DNA of 33,129 nt from CAYMRB01 sp964392615 (GCA_964392615.1 CAYMRB010000052.1:1-33129); one strand, 5' to 3'; positions 6,319-15,417 are shown, numbered from the stretch's first letter. Notes: generated by a model from the letters alone, not told the origin. Made by a program: numbers and translations.

Positions 6319-8886
6319 TCAGTAGATCGCCGGGGGCGTCGCGTCCGTGATCGCCTTCTCCGTCGCCTCGATCAAGGCGCCGAATCGCTCGACGAGGTCC
6401 GCCATCGCTCGGGGCTTGCCGACGTCGTCCGGGCCCAGCGCGCCGCGCCCTTCGAGATCGCGAAGCGCGTTCAAGCAGCGCACGTACCACTCGTTCGTCG
6501 TTCGCAGGTGAGCGAGGGCGGACGCCGGGTCTCCCGCGGCCGCGAGACGGCGGTGCGCGTCGCCGATCGCCTTGCAGTCCGCCGCGACGTCGCGCAATGC
6601 GCGAGCGCTCTGGGGCCGGGCTGCGAGTCGCGCCTCGTCGAGCTCGAGCGCACGCCGTAATTGGACGAGTGCGTCGTCGATCGAGTCCAGCTGCAGGAGC
6701 TCCCTGCCGAGCAGCGAGCAGGTCACCGCGAGCGCCCGCCGCCGGTACGCGTCGTCCGGGTTGACGGCGAGGACGGCTTCGGATGCTTCGATCGAGCGAC
6801 GAAACGCGGCGGCAGCCTCTTTGTGTCGACCGAGCTCCGCGACGGCGTAGCCGATGCGTTCGGTGCTCGTCGCGAGCGCGGTCCGCGCCTGCGCGTTGGT
6901 CGGATCCGCATCGACGCGTTGCGCATCGACGCAGCTCGCCTTCTCGTAGCTCACCAACGCCGCGGCTATGTCGTGCTCCGCCCAGCGCAGGTCTCCGTCG
7001 TGCTGATAGATGAGCGACAGCCTGCCGTCCAGACGCGCGCGCGCCGGCAATTCGTCGAGGTCCGCCGGCACGACGTCCCGGAAGGACCGGTACTGCTCTG
7101 CGGCAGCCTCCGCCTCGCCGTGGTCGCGCAGGAACGTGCCGAACTCCGCGTGGGTCACGGCGAGCAAGAAGCGTCGCCCTTCCGACGCGGGTCGCAGATC
7201 GAGCGCGCGCCTCGCGAGATCGATCGCCTCGCGATGGCTGGTCTTCGCCGCGTCGAGATCGCCTCGAGTCGCCGCGGCATCGGCGAGCCGCCGTAGCGCT
7301 TGGGCGAGAGTCGCCATCGCCCGCGAGTCGTCCGGCGCGTCGCGCAGGAGCCCCCGGAGCTCTATCTCCGCTGCGTCGAGGTGGACGCTCGCCGGCTTGC
7401 CGATCGAGACGAGCACGTCGGCGAGTCGCATCCTGCACACAGCCGTGCCGTGCGCCGCGCGACGATCGTTCCCCCGCAGGTCGTGGACTCGTGCGTACAC
7501 CTCGAGGGCCTGCTCGTAAGACCCGATCGCGGCCGCCGGTTGGCCGAGGTTCGCCTCGTAGGGACTCCCCAGCACATCGCCGAGGCGTCGCCAAGCCGCC
7601 GCGACGTCGAGTTGCAGTGCCGTGTTCGCCGACGCGTTTTGCGAGAGTTGCTCGAGATACGCACGGATGCGTCGCGCGAGCTCCCGGCGTACGGGGGTCG
7701 ATTCGGCGAGCGGGCGCAGCTCGTCGTCGTGCTGCTCGAGCGCCCACACGGCCAGCGACTGTCCCTCCTCGACGAGAAGTTCGGTCCGATGGCGCGCGGC
7801 GCGCTCGTTCAGGAAGAAAACCGAGCTGACGATGGTCGCGGCGACGAGGCTCACCAGGATGGCGATCGACGCGACGAAGAGAGCCCTGCGCCGTCGCGCA
7901 AAGAGCCGCACCTGGTGCAAGAACGTCGGTCTGCGGGCCGCGATCGGCTCGTCGTCGAGGTATCGGCGGATATCATCGGCGAGCTCCGCGGCGGAGGCGT
8001 AGCGTCGCGCCGGGTCCTTTTCGAGCGCCTTCAGAACGATCGTCTCGAGGTCGCCGCGCACCGCGCTCGTCACGGCGCTCGGGCGTCGCGGCGGGGCGTC
8101 CTGAACCACGCGGACGGCCTCGTGAACCGCCGTCGTGTCGAACGAGTACGGCAGTCGACCGCACAGGAGCTCGTAGAGGACCACNNNNNNNNNNAGGCTG
8201 TAGACGTCGCTGCGCAGATCGAGCGCGGCGGAGTCGGCTGCGCACTGCTCCGGGCTCATGTACTGCAGCGTGCCCACGATCTGGCCGACACGCGTGCGGA
8301 TCGTCGTCACGGCGAGATCGGCGTCGGTCGCGCGCGCGATGCCGAAATCGATGACCTTCGGCGTTCCGTTCGCATCGACGAGAATATTGCCCGGCTTGAT
8401 GTCGCGGTGGATGACTCCGCGTTGGTGCCCGAAGTGGATCGTTTCGCAGACGGCGCGGAAGAGCTCGAGGCGTTGGCGGACGTCGAGATCCTCGTCCACC
8501 GCGTACAGGGTGAGCGCGCGCGCCTCGGGAACGAGCTCCATCACGAAGTACGGGATCCGCTCCGCGGTGGGCAGCCGGTGCGCGCCGACCTCGTGGACCT
8601 GCGCGATGTGCGGGTGGCGCAGGTGAGCCAGAATCTCGGCCTCGTACTCGAATCGTCGCACGAGCCGCGGCGAGTCGAATCCGCCGCGCACGATCTTCAC
8701 CGCGACGGGGCGTCGCGGGCTGTCCTGCACCGCCTCGTACACGGCGCCCATGCCGCCGCGAGCCAGGAGGCGAACGAGCACCGTCGAGCCGATTCGTTGT
8801 CCGGCGAGCGACTCCGCGTCGATCCAGCTCGACTCGTCATCCGGATCGCCGGCTGCCGTCGCCCGGGCTCCCGGCGGCACGAGCAT
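6319..8886 (-). CDS. Membrane-anchored Ser/Thr protein kinase with extracytoplasmic TPR-like region
   Basis: The kinase domain starts at GQRIGSTVLVRLLARGGMG (glycine loop). It has VAVKIV (catalytic Lys), HRDIKPGN (catalytic Asp162), DFG, a TLQYMSPEQ activation segment and DLRSDVYS. A ten-N gap interrupts it straight after DVYS. It ends near ADDIRRYLDDEPI, as in many Pkn/PknB-like kinases of planctomycetes. A basic stretch and one transmembrane helix follow (ALFVASIAILVSLVAATIV, about residues 333-352). The remaining roughly 490 residues are alanine-rich helical repeats resembling TPRs (for example HKEAAAAFRRSIEASEAVLAV), probably a sensor outside the cytoplasm. The start is the ATG at 8886, giving MLVPPG about 30 residues before the kinase domain. 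The longer frame upstream is arginine-rich and overlaps the divergent gene. It faces the electron-transfer genes tail to tail. Confidence 0.85.
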   Translation of the reverse strand: MLVPPGARATAAGDPDDESSWIDAESLAGQRIGSTVLVRLLARGGMGAVYEAVQDSPRRPVAVKIVRGGFDSPRLVRRFEYEAEILAHLRHPHIAQVHEVGAHRLPTAERIPYFVMELVPEARALTLYAVDEDLDVRQRLELFRAVCETIHFGHQRGVIHRDIKPGNILVDANGTPKVIDFGIARATDADLAVTTIRTRVGQIVGTLQYMSPEQCAADSAALDLRSDVYSXXXXVVLYELLCGRLPYSFDTTAVHEAVRVVQDAPPRRPSAVTSAVRGDLETIVLKALEKDPARRYASAAELADDIRRYLDDEPIAARRPTFLHQVRLFARRRRALFVASIAILVSLVAATIVSSVFFLNERAARHRTELLVEEGQSLAVWALEQHDDELRPLAESTPVRRELARRIRAYLEQLSQNASANTALQLDVAAAWRRLGDVLGSPYEANLGQPAAAIGSYEQALEVYARVHDLRGNDRRAAHGTAVCRMRLADVLVSIGKPASVHLDAAEIELRGLLRDAPDDSRAMATLAQALRRLADAAATRGDLDAAKTSHREAIDLARRALDLRPASEGRRFLLAVTHAEFGTFLRDHGEAEAAAEQYRSFRDVVPADLDELPARARLDGRLSLIYQHDGDLRWAEHDIAAALVSYEKASCVDAQRVDADPTNAQARTALATSTERIGYAVAELGRHKEAAAAFRRSIEASEAVLAVNPDDAYRRRALAVTCSLLGRELLQLDSIDDALVQLRRALELDEARLAARPQSARALRDVAADCKAIGDAHRRLAAAGDPASALAHLRTTNEWYVRCLNALRDLEGRGALGPDDVGKPRAMADLVERFGALIEATEKAITDATPPAIY
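8185..8194. other. Assembly gap (10 Ns) inside the kinase gene
   Basis: Ten Ns interrupt the minus-strand codons after DVYS; the next readable codon starts VVLYELL. Kinases of this group normally read DVYSLGVVLYELL, which needs only four missing bases (the last base of a CTN Leu codon plus one Gly codon). Ten and four agree modulo three, so the frame stays open. The true gap is probably shorter than drawn. Confidence 0.9.
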
Positions 8887-9066
8887 CGGCGTCGTCGAGG
8901 TCTCATCGAGGAGCTCACGGGGCCGGCGCTGATGGGCGCGGTCGTCGGGATGTCTGGCGGCGTGTCGAGAAACGCAATGCGACGCGGGAGGCGTCGTGCG
9001 ATGTACGCTGGTATCGTTCGTGCCGAGGCGGCACGAGTTCGACAACCCGGACAGCCGAGGCGTGTG

Positions 9067-10722
9067 ATGAGAGAACGGCGACATTTCCTTGCGACGCGTT
9101 TTCGCGCGGCTCGCTCTCGAAGAGGCTTCCTCCTGAGCGCGATCCTCCTCGCGAGCATCGTCCTCGAGTGTTCGTTCGCAGCGGGAGGTGACGGGGATTA
9201 CGGTCGCTGTCCGCGGGAGGCTGCGAAGTGTGGGGCTCATGCGCGGAATCCGTTCGAGGGCTGCTTCGGTCAGCGCCAGCACGGCGTGACGATGGAAGGC
9301 GCTCACTTGATGAACGCGCCAGGCGTCGCGGGCGGACGCTCGAATCGGGCGGTTCGTGAGCCCGAGGTCTCTCGCGCCGAGGCGTCGAAGGCGCTGCGGC
9401 GGGCCGTCCAGTTCTTCCGTGCGAGCGTCGGCGTTCAGGGGGGCTACGTCTGGAGGTACAGCGCGGACCTGTCGCGCCGCGAGGGCGAGGGCAAGGTCGG
9501 CGAGACGACGGTCTGGGTGCAGCCGCCGGGGACGCCGTTCGTGGGTGCCGCACTCCTCGATGTCTTCGAGCAGACGCGTGACGAGTACTACCTCGCCGCG
9601 GCGCGCGAGACGGCTGCGGTTCTCGTCCGGGGCCAGCTTCACTCGGGTGGCTGGCCCGCGCGGATCGAGCTCGCGCCGGAGGATCGCCGTCGGTTCGCGT
9701 ATCGCGCCGACGGCCCCCCGCGGCGCAAGGCGCGCGACGTGTCCGTTCTCGACGACGACATGACTCAGTCGGTGCTGCGGTTCCTTGTGCGCCTGGACGC
9801 CACGACCGGCTTCCGAGCGAACGGGATCCACACGGCAGCGCTCACGGGATTGCAGAGCGTGCTGCGCGCGCAGTATCCGAACGGGGCGTGGCCGCAGGTC
9901 TATCGAGGGCCGGCCGACACCGCGGGGCACGAAGCGCGTCGCGCGCGCTATCGATCGTCCGGCGAGTACCCGCGAGTGAAGGAGTACTGGAACTTCTACA
10001 CGCTCAACGACGGCGTCATGAGCGATGTGATCGCCACGCTCCTGCTCGCGGCACGCACGTACGACGACGGCGAGGAGTACCGCGTCGCGGCGCTTCGCGG
10101 CGGGGAGTTTCTGATCCGCGCGCAGCTACCGGAGCCCCAGCCTGGATGGGCCCAGCAGTACGACTTCGGCATGTACCCCGCGTGGGCGCGCAAGTTCGAG
10201 CCGCCGGCGGTCACCGGCGGCGAGTCGCAGGGCGTGATGGTCACGCTGCTCGATCTCTACGAGGAGACCGGCGAGCGGAAGTTCCTCGCGCCGGTCGCGA
10301 CGGCGACCGCGTACTTCCGGCGGTCGTTGCTCGAGGACGGTCGCCTCGCGCGGTTCTACGAACTGCGGACGAACCGCCCGCTGTACTTCAATCGCCGCTA
10401 CGAGCTGACCCACGACGATACGGATCTGCCGACGCACTACGCCTTCCGCATTCCCTCGCGGCTCGACGCGATCGCCGCGCGCCACGACGCGCTCGTCGCG
10501 CGAGGCCGGCCACCGCGCAATCAGCCTGCCGTGGCGTCACGCCCGTCGTCCTCCCGCGTGCGGATGATCATCGACGCGATGGACGAGCGCGGCGCGTGGG
10601 TCGAGGACGGACGGATGCGGTACTGGGGCAAGGCGGATCCGACGCGACGCGTGATCGATCCGCACACCTTCGTGCGCAACGTCGCGGTCCTGGCGAGGTT
10701 CGTCGGGAGGTCGACGCGCTGA
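9067..10722 (+). CDS. Exported pectate lyase-like protein (PL10-like), Tat-type signal
   Basis: A 551-residue protein. The N-terminus has SRRGFLLSAILLASIVL, a twin-arginine-like motif (S-R-R-x-F-L-L) before a hydrophobic core, which suggests folded export. The catalytic region is alpha-helical with QYPNGAWPQVY, EYWNFYTLNDGVMSDVI (from about residue 306), QPGWAQQYD and PPAVTGGES. These resemble the pectic acid lyase family (Pec_lyase, PL10), which cleaves polygalacturonate by beta-elimination. CGAG-G at 9056-9060 lies about 6 nt before the ATG. The region between signal and domain (about residues 38-85) has no recognisable domain, so a start at 9292 or 9310 cannot be excluded; those would lack a signal. 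It is divergent from the kinase gene (180-bp spacer) and convergent with the PQQ/serine hydrolase gene. Substrate specificity is inferred only. Confidence 0.72.
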   Translation: MRERRHFLATRFRAARSRRGFLLSAILLASIVLECSFAAGGDGDYGRCPREAAKCGAHARNPFEGCFGQRQHGVTMEGAHLMNAPGVAGGRSNRAVREPEVSRAEASKALRRAVQFFRASVGVQGGYVWRYSADLSRREGEGKVGETTVWVQPPGTPFVGAALLDVFEQTRDEYYLAAARETAAVLVRGQLHSGGWPARIELAPEDRRRFAYRADGPPRRKARDVSVLDDDMTQSVLRFLVRLDATTGFRANGIHTAALTGLQSVLRAQYPNGAWPQVYRGPADTAGHEARRARYRSSGEYPRVKEYWNFYTLNDGVMSDVIATLLLAARTYDDGEEYRVAALRGGEFLIRAQLPEPQPGWAQQYDFGMYPAWARKFEPPAVTGGESQGVMVTLLDLYEETGERKFLAPVATATAYFRRSLLEDGRLARFYELRTNRPLYFNRRYELTHDDTDLPTHYAFRIPSRLDAIAARHDALVARGRPPRNQPAVASRPSSSRVRMIIDAMDERGAWVEDGRMRYWGKADPTRRVIDPHTFVRNVAVLARFVGRSTR

Positions 10723-10729
10723 CGCTGAC

Positions 10730-10743
10730 GACGGCCGGCCGTC
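10730..10743. terminator. Perfect 14-bp palindrome between convergent genes
   Basis: GACGGCCGGCCGTC lies between the pectate-lyase-like stop (10722) and the convergent PQQ/serine hydrolase stop (10742-10744), overlapping the latter. As RNA it could form a 5-bp GC stem with a 4-nt loop on either strand. No U-tract follows, so a terminator role is weakly supported. Confidence 0.35.
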
Positions 10744-13441
10744 AATCGCCTTCGACTCCCGAGTAAATGGTCGAGAACAGCTTGCCGGCCAGCCCGTGCG
10801 TCGACGGCACTCGCTGGCGCAGGACGATCTGGACGAGCTTTTCCCGCGGCACGATGCGGAAGTCGGTGCTCGCGTAACCGGCCCAGGAGTACTGCGTCGC
10901 GGTTCTCGCCGCAGGACCGGTTCCCAACGGCACGTCCGCGATCGCGAAGCCGAGGCCGAACCGGAAGCCGCCCGCCACACCGTTCAGCTGGTCTGTGAAC
11001 ATGAGGTCGAGCGTCTCCTCCTTCAGGAGCCGCTTGCCCTTGAACTCGCCACCGTCGACGAGCATGAGACAGAAGTTGGCGTAGTCGCCGATCGTCGAGA
11101 CCAGGCCTCCGCCGCCAGAGAGAAACTCGAAGCCCTCGTTGTACGGACTCGACGCCGCCTTATCGACGACCGCGAGCTTCCCGTCCCGCAAGGTGTGGCA
11201 CGACGCGAATCGTTCGCGCTTGTCCTCGGGCACCGAGAATCCGGTGTCGGCCATCTCGAGCGGAGCGAAGACCGCGCGTTGCAGATACCGGTCGAGAGGC
11301 TGGCCGGACCAGATCTCGATCAAGCGTCCGAGCAGGTCGGTGTTGAAGCCGTAGGTGAAACGCTCTCCCGGATGGTGCAGCGCGGGGATCCGCGCGAGCG
11401 CCGCGGCGGCCTGCTCGATGGTCAGTTTCGGCGGCAGCATACCGGCGGGCGGCCGATAGCGCATGCCCTCGCGCTCGTAGTGCTCGCGGGGGCTCGGTCG
11501 GCCGTCGCCGTAGCTGTAGCCGGTCGTGTGGCGAAACACGTCGCGGACCGTGATCGCGCGCTTCGCGGGGACGAGCTTCACCGCATCGCCGTCCTTCTCG
11601 AGCACCTTCGTCGTGGCGAATGCGGGGATGAACTTGCTGACCGGGTCGTCGAGCCGGAATTGGCCCTGCTCGAACAGCGTCATCGCCGCGACCGACGTAA
11701 TCGGCTTCGACATCGAGTAGATGCGCACGATCGTATCGGCTTCGAACGGCTTCCGGTCGTCGATGTCGCGCAGGCCGGCGGTTTCCAGGTAGCACGTCTT
11801 GCCAGCGCGTTGCACGAGGTGCGCGCCACCGGCGACCTGCCCGGACTCGACGGCGCTGCGCAGCATCGTTGTCGCGCGCTCCATCGCTTGTGGAGCCACG
11901 CCGGAGCTGCGGAAGGCGCGCAGCTTCGTCTTCGTCCGGATGTAGATCGCCGACGCGTCGATGGCCGGCGTCGCCGCGACCTGTTCCCTCAGGTCGTGCT
12001 GGTGGGCCAGCTCGAATGCACTGCCGGTCTTCACGACCGAGACGACGCCGCTCTCCGAGATCGCGTAGACGTGACCGTTCGCGACGACCGGCGAAGAACG
12101 GTAGTGCCCGGATGCTCCGAGCCGCTTGCGGTAGACGATCTTCCCGCTGCCGGCGTCGACCGCACTCAGCACGCCGCCGTCGCGAACGAGGTAGATGCGA
12201 TCTTGATGGATCACCGGCGACGGCACCTCGGGAATGCCGCGGTGAAGCGCCCACGCGACGTGGTTGTCGGCCACGTCGCCGTGGCCGCCGGGGCGAATGG
12301 CGACGAGGTTGGGCTTGGCCCGGTTGAACGAGAGGTTCTTCAGGAACTCCTCCTTCGTCCAGAAGCCGTCCCTGTCCTTGTCGGTCCTGCGGAACATGCC
12401 ATCGAGGCTGCGCCGTCGTCGCTCCTTGTCGCTGGACAGCGGCAGCCCGTATCCGGGGTGACTCGGCGGCAGGTCCGGTCGAAACGGGAAGGTGAAGTGT
12501 CCGGTCATCTCCTCGCGTTCGAGCTTGCCGTCCCCGTTCGCGTCGAACTGCATGACGGCGTTCCAGTACGGCTCGAGGTCGGGAGCCTCGTCCCCGACCC
12601 CGCCGAGCATCGACGCAGACGCGAAGACCCGATTACCGGCGGCGATCGGACGCGACACCGTCTCGCGAGAGAAGCCGCCGAGGAACCACTTCTCCTCGCC
12701 CGTCGCCGCGTCGTAGCCGCGCAGCGTTCGACTGCCGAGCACCACCAGCTCGGTACCCTCGTCGTGCGCCCAAATCGTCGGCGTCGACCAGCCGCTGCGA
12801 TGGAACGGCCGCGGCGTTTCCCATGCGAGATCGCCGGTCGCCTTGTCGAGGCAGATGATCTTCGATCGGCTGAGCTTGCCGCCCGGCATGTTCGCGTCGT
12901 CGTCGAGTACGAGGATCAACCGATCACCGTGAAGGATCGGCGACGTCGACATGCCGTACAGGCTTCTGGGCGTCGGGATCGGCTTGCGCCACTTTTCGCG
13001 TCCGCGGTGGTCGTAGCACAGCAGACCGTACGATCCGAAGTAAACGTACACGGACGCGGCGTCGATGCAGGGCGTCGGTGCTGCCGGACTGCCCGCGCGG
13101 TGGACCTTCTCGAGTGGGACCTCCGGCGCTTCCTTGCGCCACGCGAGGTCGCCGGTGTACTTCCGGAACGCGAGCGTGATCAGCCGTTCGTCGTCGCAGG
13201 CGGTCAGCACGAGCAGCTCGTCCGACAGGACGGGCGAGGAGTGTCCGGGCGGCACGTCGATCGTCCACGCAGCCTCCGCGGCGTCGATGCGCACTGGTGG
13301 CGCGTGACTGCTCTCGGCGACTCCGGATCCGTTTGGACCGCGGAACTGGTTCCACGTCGAGGTGGCGGGATTCCCCGCGGGCAGGGATGCGGGCAGAGTG
13401 AGCGCGGCGGTCAGCGCCGCGGCGACAAGGCGAAGGCTCAT
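10742..13441 (-). CDS. PQQ-like beta-propeller / EF-hand / class C serine hydrolase fusion, exported
   Basis: An 899-residue protein with signal peptide MSLRLVAAALTAALTLPASL. The N-terminal half is a PQQ-type (BamB-like) beta-propeller: WNQFRGPNGSGVAESS opening, then repeated blades such as LDKATGDLAWE, YDAATGEEKWF and VDAGSGKIVYRKRL. Two EF-hand loops are inserted: DANGDGKLEREE from Asp300 and DKDRDGFWTKEE from Asp354. At about residue 540 it passes directly into a beta-lactamase/esterase-type serine hydrolase. The nucleophile motif is YSMSK (Ser576, Lys579), followed by FRHTTGYSYG, FTYGFNTDLLGRL (position of the YxN/Y motif) and a late GGGGLVSTIGDYANF. Such enzymes include class C beta-lactamases, DD-peptidases and esterases; the substrate here is unknown. 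The start is the ATG at 13441 because the signal peptide begins there; the upstream extension is arginine-rich. The two halves are separate genes in many bacteria. Confidence 0.82.
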   Translation of the reverse strand: MSLRLVAAALTAALTLPASLPAGNPATSTWNQFRGPNGSGVAESSHAPPVRIDAAEAAWTIDVPPGHSSPVLSDELLVLTACDDERLITLAFRKYTGDLAWRKEAPEVPLEKVHRAGSPAAPTPCIDAASVYVYFGSYGLLCYDHRGREKWRKPIPTPRSLYGMSTSPILHGDRLILVLDDDANMPGGKLSRSKIICLDKATGDLAWETPRPFHRSGWSTPTIWAHDEGTELVVLGSRTLRGYDAATGEEKWFLGGFSRETVSRPIAAGNRVFASASMLGGVGDEAPDLEPYWNAVMQFDANGDGKLEREEMTGHFTFPFRPDLPPSHPGYGLPLSSDKERRRRSLDGMFRRTDKDRDGFWTKEEFLKNLSFNRAKPNLVAIRPGGHGDVADNHVAWALHRGIPEVPSPVIHQDRIYLVRDGGVLSAVDAGSGKIVYRKRLGASGHYRSSPVVANGHVYAISESGVVSVVKTGSAFELAHQHDLREQVAATPAIDASAIYIRTKTKLRAFRSSGVAPQAMERATTMLRSAVESGQVAGGAHLVQRAGKTCYLETAGLRDIDDRKPFEADTIVRIYSMSKPITSVAAMTLFEQGQFRLDDPVSKFIPAFATTKVLEKDGDAVKLVPAKRAITVRDVFRHTTGYSYGDGRPSPREHYEREGMRYRPPAGMLPPKLTIEQAAAALARIPALHHPGERFTYGFNTDLLGRLIEIWSGQPLDRYLQRAVFAPLEMADTGFSVPEDKRERFASCHTLRDGKLAVVDKAASSPYNEGFEFLSGGGGLVSTIGDYANFCLMLVDGGEFKGKRLLKEETLDLMFTDQLNGVAGGFRFGLGFAIADVPLGTGPAARTATQYSWAGYASTDFRIVPREKLVQIVLRQRVPSTHGLAGKLFSTIYSGVEGD

Positions 13442-13557
13442 CGTCCGTCGTCCATTTCTCACGCGATTTCGATTCCTGTCACGGAAGAGCAGTGTAGCAG
13501 ATCGAGAGGAGGACTCGCCGTCGTCTCGCTCGATTGCGGTGTCGGGGCGAGCAGCGC

Positions 13558-13587
13558 GAGACATCGCGCCCGCACTTTCGGTAGAAT
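13558..13587 (+). promoter_or_regulatory. Possible sigma-70-type promoter for the DUF1080 operon
   Basis: GAGACA (13558-13563) and TAGAAT (13582-13587) are separated by 18 nt, about 55 nt before the strong ribosome site of the next gene. The -10 matches TATAAT at five of six positions; the -35 is moderate. Position in the 201-bp divergent spacer fits. This was found by eye only. Confidence 0.35.
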
Positions 13588-13642
13588 CGGCGCCGCTCGA
13601 GATGCCCCTTCCTGTCCGTTTCGAACGCAGAGGAGACCCACC

Positions 13643-14323
13643 ATGCGTCCCGTCGTCATCGCGACCCGCGTCGTCGCTTGCCTTGCCGTCAGCGTCCTCG
13701 TCTCCTGCTCCACGGCTTCTCCCGGCGCCGTCGATTTCGGCAACGGCGTCTCCGCGTGGTCATACTACTCGGACGATCCGTCTGTGCCGGCCGGAGATGT
13801 CTGGAGCGTCGAGGACGGCGTCCTCAAGTGTCGCGGCACGCCGCTCGGCTATATCTACACACGGGACGACTACACAGACTTCGCGCTGACGCTGCGCTGG
13901 CGCTGGCCCGTTGGCAGCGAGCCGGGCAAGGGCGGCGTGCTCTTCCGAATGACGGGTGAGCATCGCGTCTGGCCGCGCAGCCTGGAAGCGCAGATCAACG
14001 CCGGTGGCGCCGGGGACTTCTGGGGGCTGCAGGGGTACGAGCTGTCCGGGCCGGAGGACAAGATGAAGAGGATTCCGCACGAGCAGTTCGGAATGCTGAC
14101 AAACGTGCCGAAGGCGATCGCGGCCGAGCGCGCACCCGGCGAGTGGAACGACTACGAGATCGTCGCGGACGGGGGCACCGTGACGCTGAAGATCAACGGT
14201 CAGCTCGTCAACGAGGCGACCGGCTGCGACATCGTGCCGGGCAAGATCTGCCTGACCGCCGAGGGCACCGCGATCGAGTTCAGCAATCTGGTCCTCGTTC
14301 CGAAACCTGCGACAGATTCATGA
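13643..14323 (+). CDS. DUF1080 (3-keto-disaccharide hydrolase family) lipoprotein
   Basis: A 226-residue protein with a strong AGAGGAG site (13629-13635) before the ATG and a lipoprotein-type signal ending LAVSVLVSC. The body is a concanavalin-like jelly roll with the DUF1080 pattern: WSVEDGVLKCRG, YTDFALTLRWRWP, GGVLFRMTGEHRVWPRSLEAQI, GEWNDYEIVADGGTVTLKINGQLV, and a C-terminal AEGTAIEFSNLVLVP. Members hydrolyse 3-keto-glycosides or bind carbohydrate and are very common in planctomycetes. It is first of a run of four genes on the same strand and its stop overlaps the next start (ATGA), so translation is probably coupled. Precise substrate unknown. Confidence 0.85.
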   Translation: MRPVVIATRVVACLAVSVLVSCSTASPGAVDFGNGVSAWSYYSDDPSVPAGDVWSVEDGVLKCRGTPLGYIYTRDDYTDFALTLRWRWPVGSEPGKGGVLFRMTGEHRVWPRSLEAQINAGGAGDFWGLQGYELSGPEDKMKRIPHEQFGMLTNVPKAIAAERAPGEWNDYEIVADGGTVTLKINGQLVNEATGCDIVPGKICLTAEGTAIEFSNLVLVPKPATDS

Positions 14324-15417
14324 CATCTTTGGGGGTGACGATCCGCGTCCTCGTCGTGGCGTTTGCCGTCGTCGCGTCGACGACAGTGCGCGCAGGCCCT
14401 GAGCGGTGGCGGGACCTGGCGCCGCCGGTCGTCGAGGGGCGTTGGCTGCGACCGTCGACGAAGCGACCGGCCCGACCCGTGTGGGGACACGCCGACGGGC
14501 TGCGCGTGGGTCTGGCGCCGATGCCAGGCCCGCGCGGCTTGCTGCGTATCTACGCGCCGTATCTCGGACAGCCCGAGGGGCGCGTGATCAACTTCATCGC
14601 CGTCGAACCGGTTCCCGCCGGCGATCGACGGCGGGGATACTCCGAGCTCGAGCCGAGCCGCCTCGATCCGGGCCAACGCGGCAAGCGGTTCTGGAGCGCC
14701 GACGGGGCCGGAGTGCAGGAGCCCGGCTCGCCGGTCGCTCCGGCGCGAGGCGTCGTCTCTCGCGACGAGACGACCGGCGTCGAGACTCTGCGCGTCTTCG
14801 TGCTCGTCGAGCCGTTCGCGAACGGCTGCCGGCCGTACGTGCGCCTGAGCTTCCGGTCCGATCGGCCGTACGAGATCGGGCTGGCGTCGTTCGCGGCGCC
14901 GGGATCCAAGGCGATGGCGCGCTGCGTGCTCACGGCGACGATGGGCAACTACGCGCGGCTGCGCCGGCTTCACCTCGGCAAGCGGGTCATCCTGTCGACC
15001 GAGCTCTGGCCGCGCTACGACGGCGACGGGTTCTCGCCTTCGCGCAGCTTCGAGCTCGGCGAGCTTCGCCGCACGCGCGACGGTCACGCGATCGTCGCGG
15101 CCAGCCCGGACGAGAAGGACCCCGCCAGTGCTCGGTATGCGCCGGGGACGTTCTTCGGCTGGAAGTACCGCGGGGCCGTCGCCACGCAATACTGGCGCTC
15201 TGAACATCCGCCCCCGGCGCTCGTCGTACGGGTCAACGGTCGCGCGAAGTACTGGGCGAGCCGCGCCCCGATTCCCGGCGGCATCTCGTTCGAGAACTTC
15301 GAGCTCATCGCCCCGTTCGTCAGCGGTCAGGAGTTCTGGTTCGGCGTCTCGCCACGTACCCCCGCGGCGCTCGGGTACGTCGTTCGCCCGAAAGATCGAA
15401 GGGAGCCATCGCCGTGA
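14320..15417 (+). CDS. Exported protein of unknown function
   Basis: A 365-residue protein. The ATG at 14320 overlaps the previous stop by four bases (ATGA), supporting this start over the longer frame. The N-terminus VTIRVLVVAFAVVASTTVRA is a clear signal peptide ending at AGPERW. The remainder looks beta-rich with many Arg, Pro and Trp residues (for example RPYVRLSFRSDRPYEIGLASF, TFFGWKYRGAVATQYWRSE) and no motif I can name. Its stop overlaps the GTG of the next gene by four bases. Coupling to carbohydrate genes on both sides suggests a secreted carbohydrate-active or binding protein, but no catalytic signature is visible. Confidence 0.75.
   Translation: MTSLGVTIRVLVVAFAVVASTTVRAGPERWRDLAPPVVEGRWLRPSTKRPARPVWGHADGLRVGLAPMPGPRGLLRIYAPYLGQPEGRVINFIAVEPVPAGDRRRGYSELEPSRLDPGQRGKRFWSADGAGVQEPGSPVAPARGVVSRDETTGVETLRVFVLVEPFANGCRPYVRLSFRSDRPYEIGLASFAAPGSKAMARCVLTATMGNYARLRRLHLGKRVILSTELWPRYDGDGFSPSRSFELGELRRTRDGHAIVAASPDEKDPASARYAPGTFFGWKYRGAVATQYWRSEHPPPALVVRVNGRAKYWASRAPIPGGISFENFELIAPFVSGQEFWFGVSPRTPAALGYVVRPKDRREPSP

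Noticed and set aside
7300..9066. Upstream extension of the pectate-lyase-like frame on the plus strand
   Set aside because: It is antisense to the kinase gene, crosses the N gap, and is arginine-rich without motifs. The signal peptide starts after 9067.
8887..9930. Upstream extension of the kinase frame on the minus strand
   Set aside because: It is arginine/proline-rich, has no domain, and runs through the N-terminal half of the divergent pectate-lyase-like gene. The kinase domain begins shortly after the ATG at 8886.
13485..13500. TACACT as a -10 element for the PQQ/serine hydrolase gene on the minus strand
   Set aside because: No acceptable -35 hexamer is found at 16-18 nt spacing.
10796..13642. 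Long plus-strand frame leading into the DUF1080 gene
   Set aside because: It is a mirror of the PQQ/serine hydrolase gene. A strong ribosome site and lipoprotein signal place the real start at 13643.
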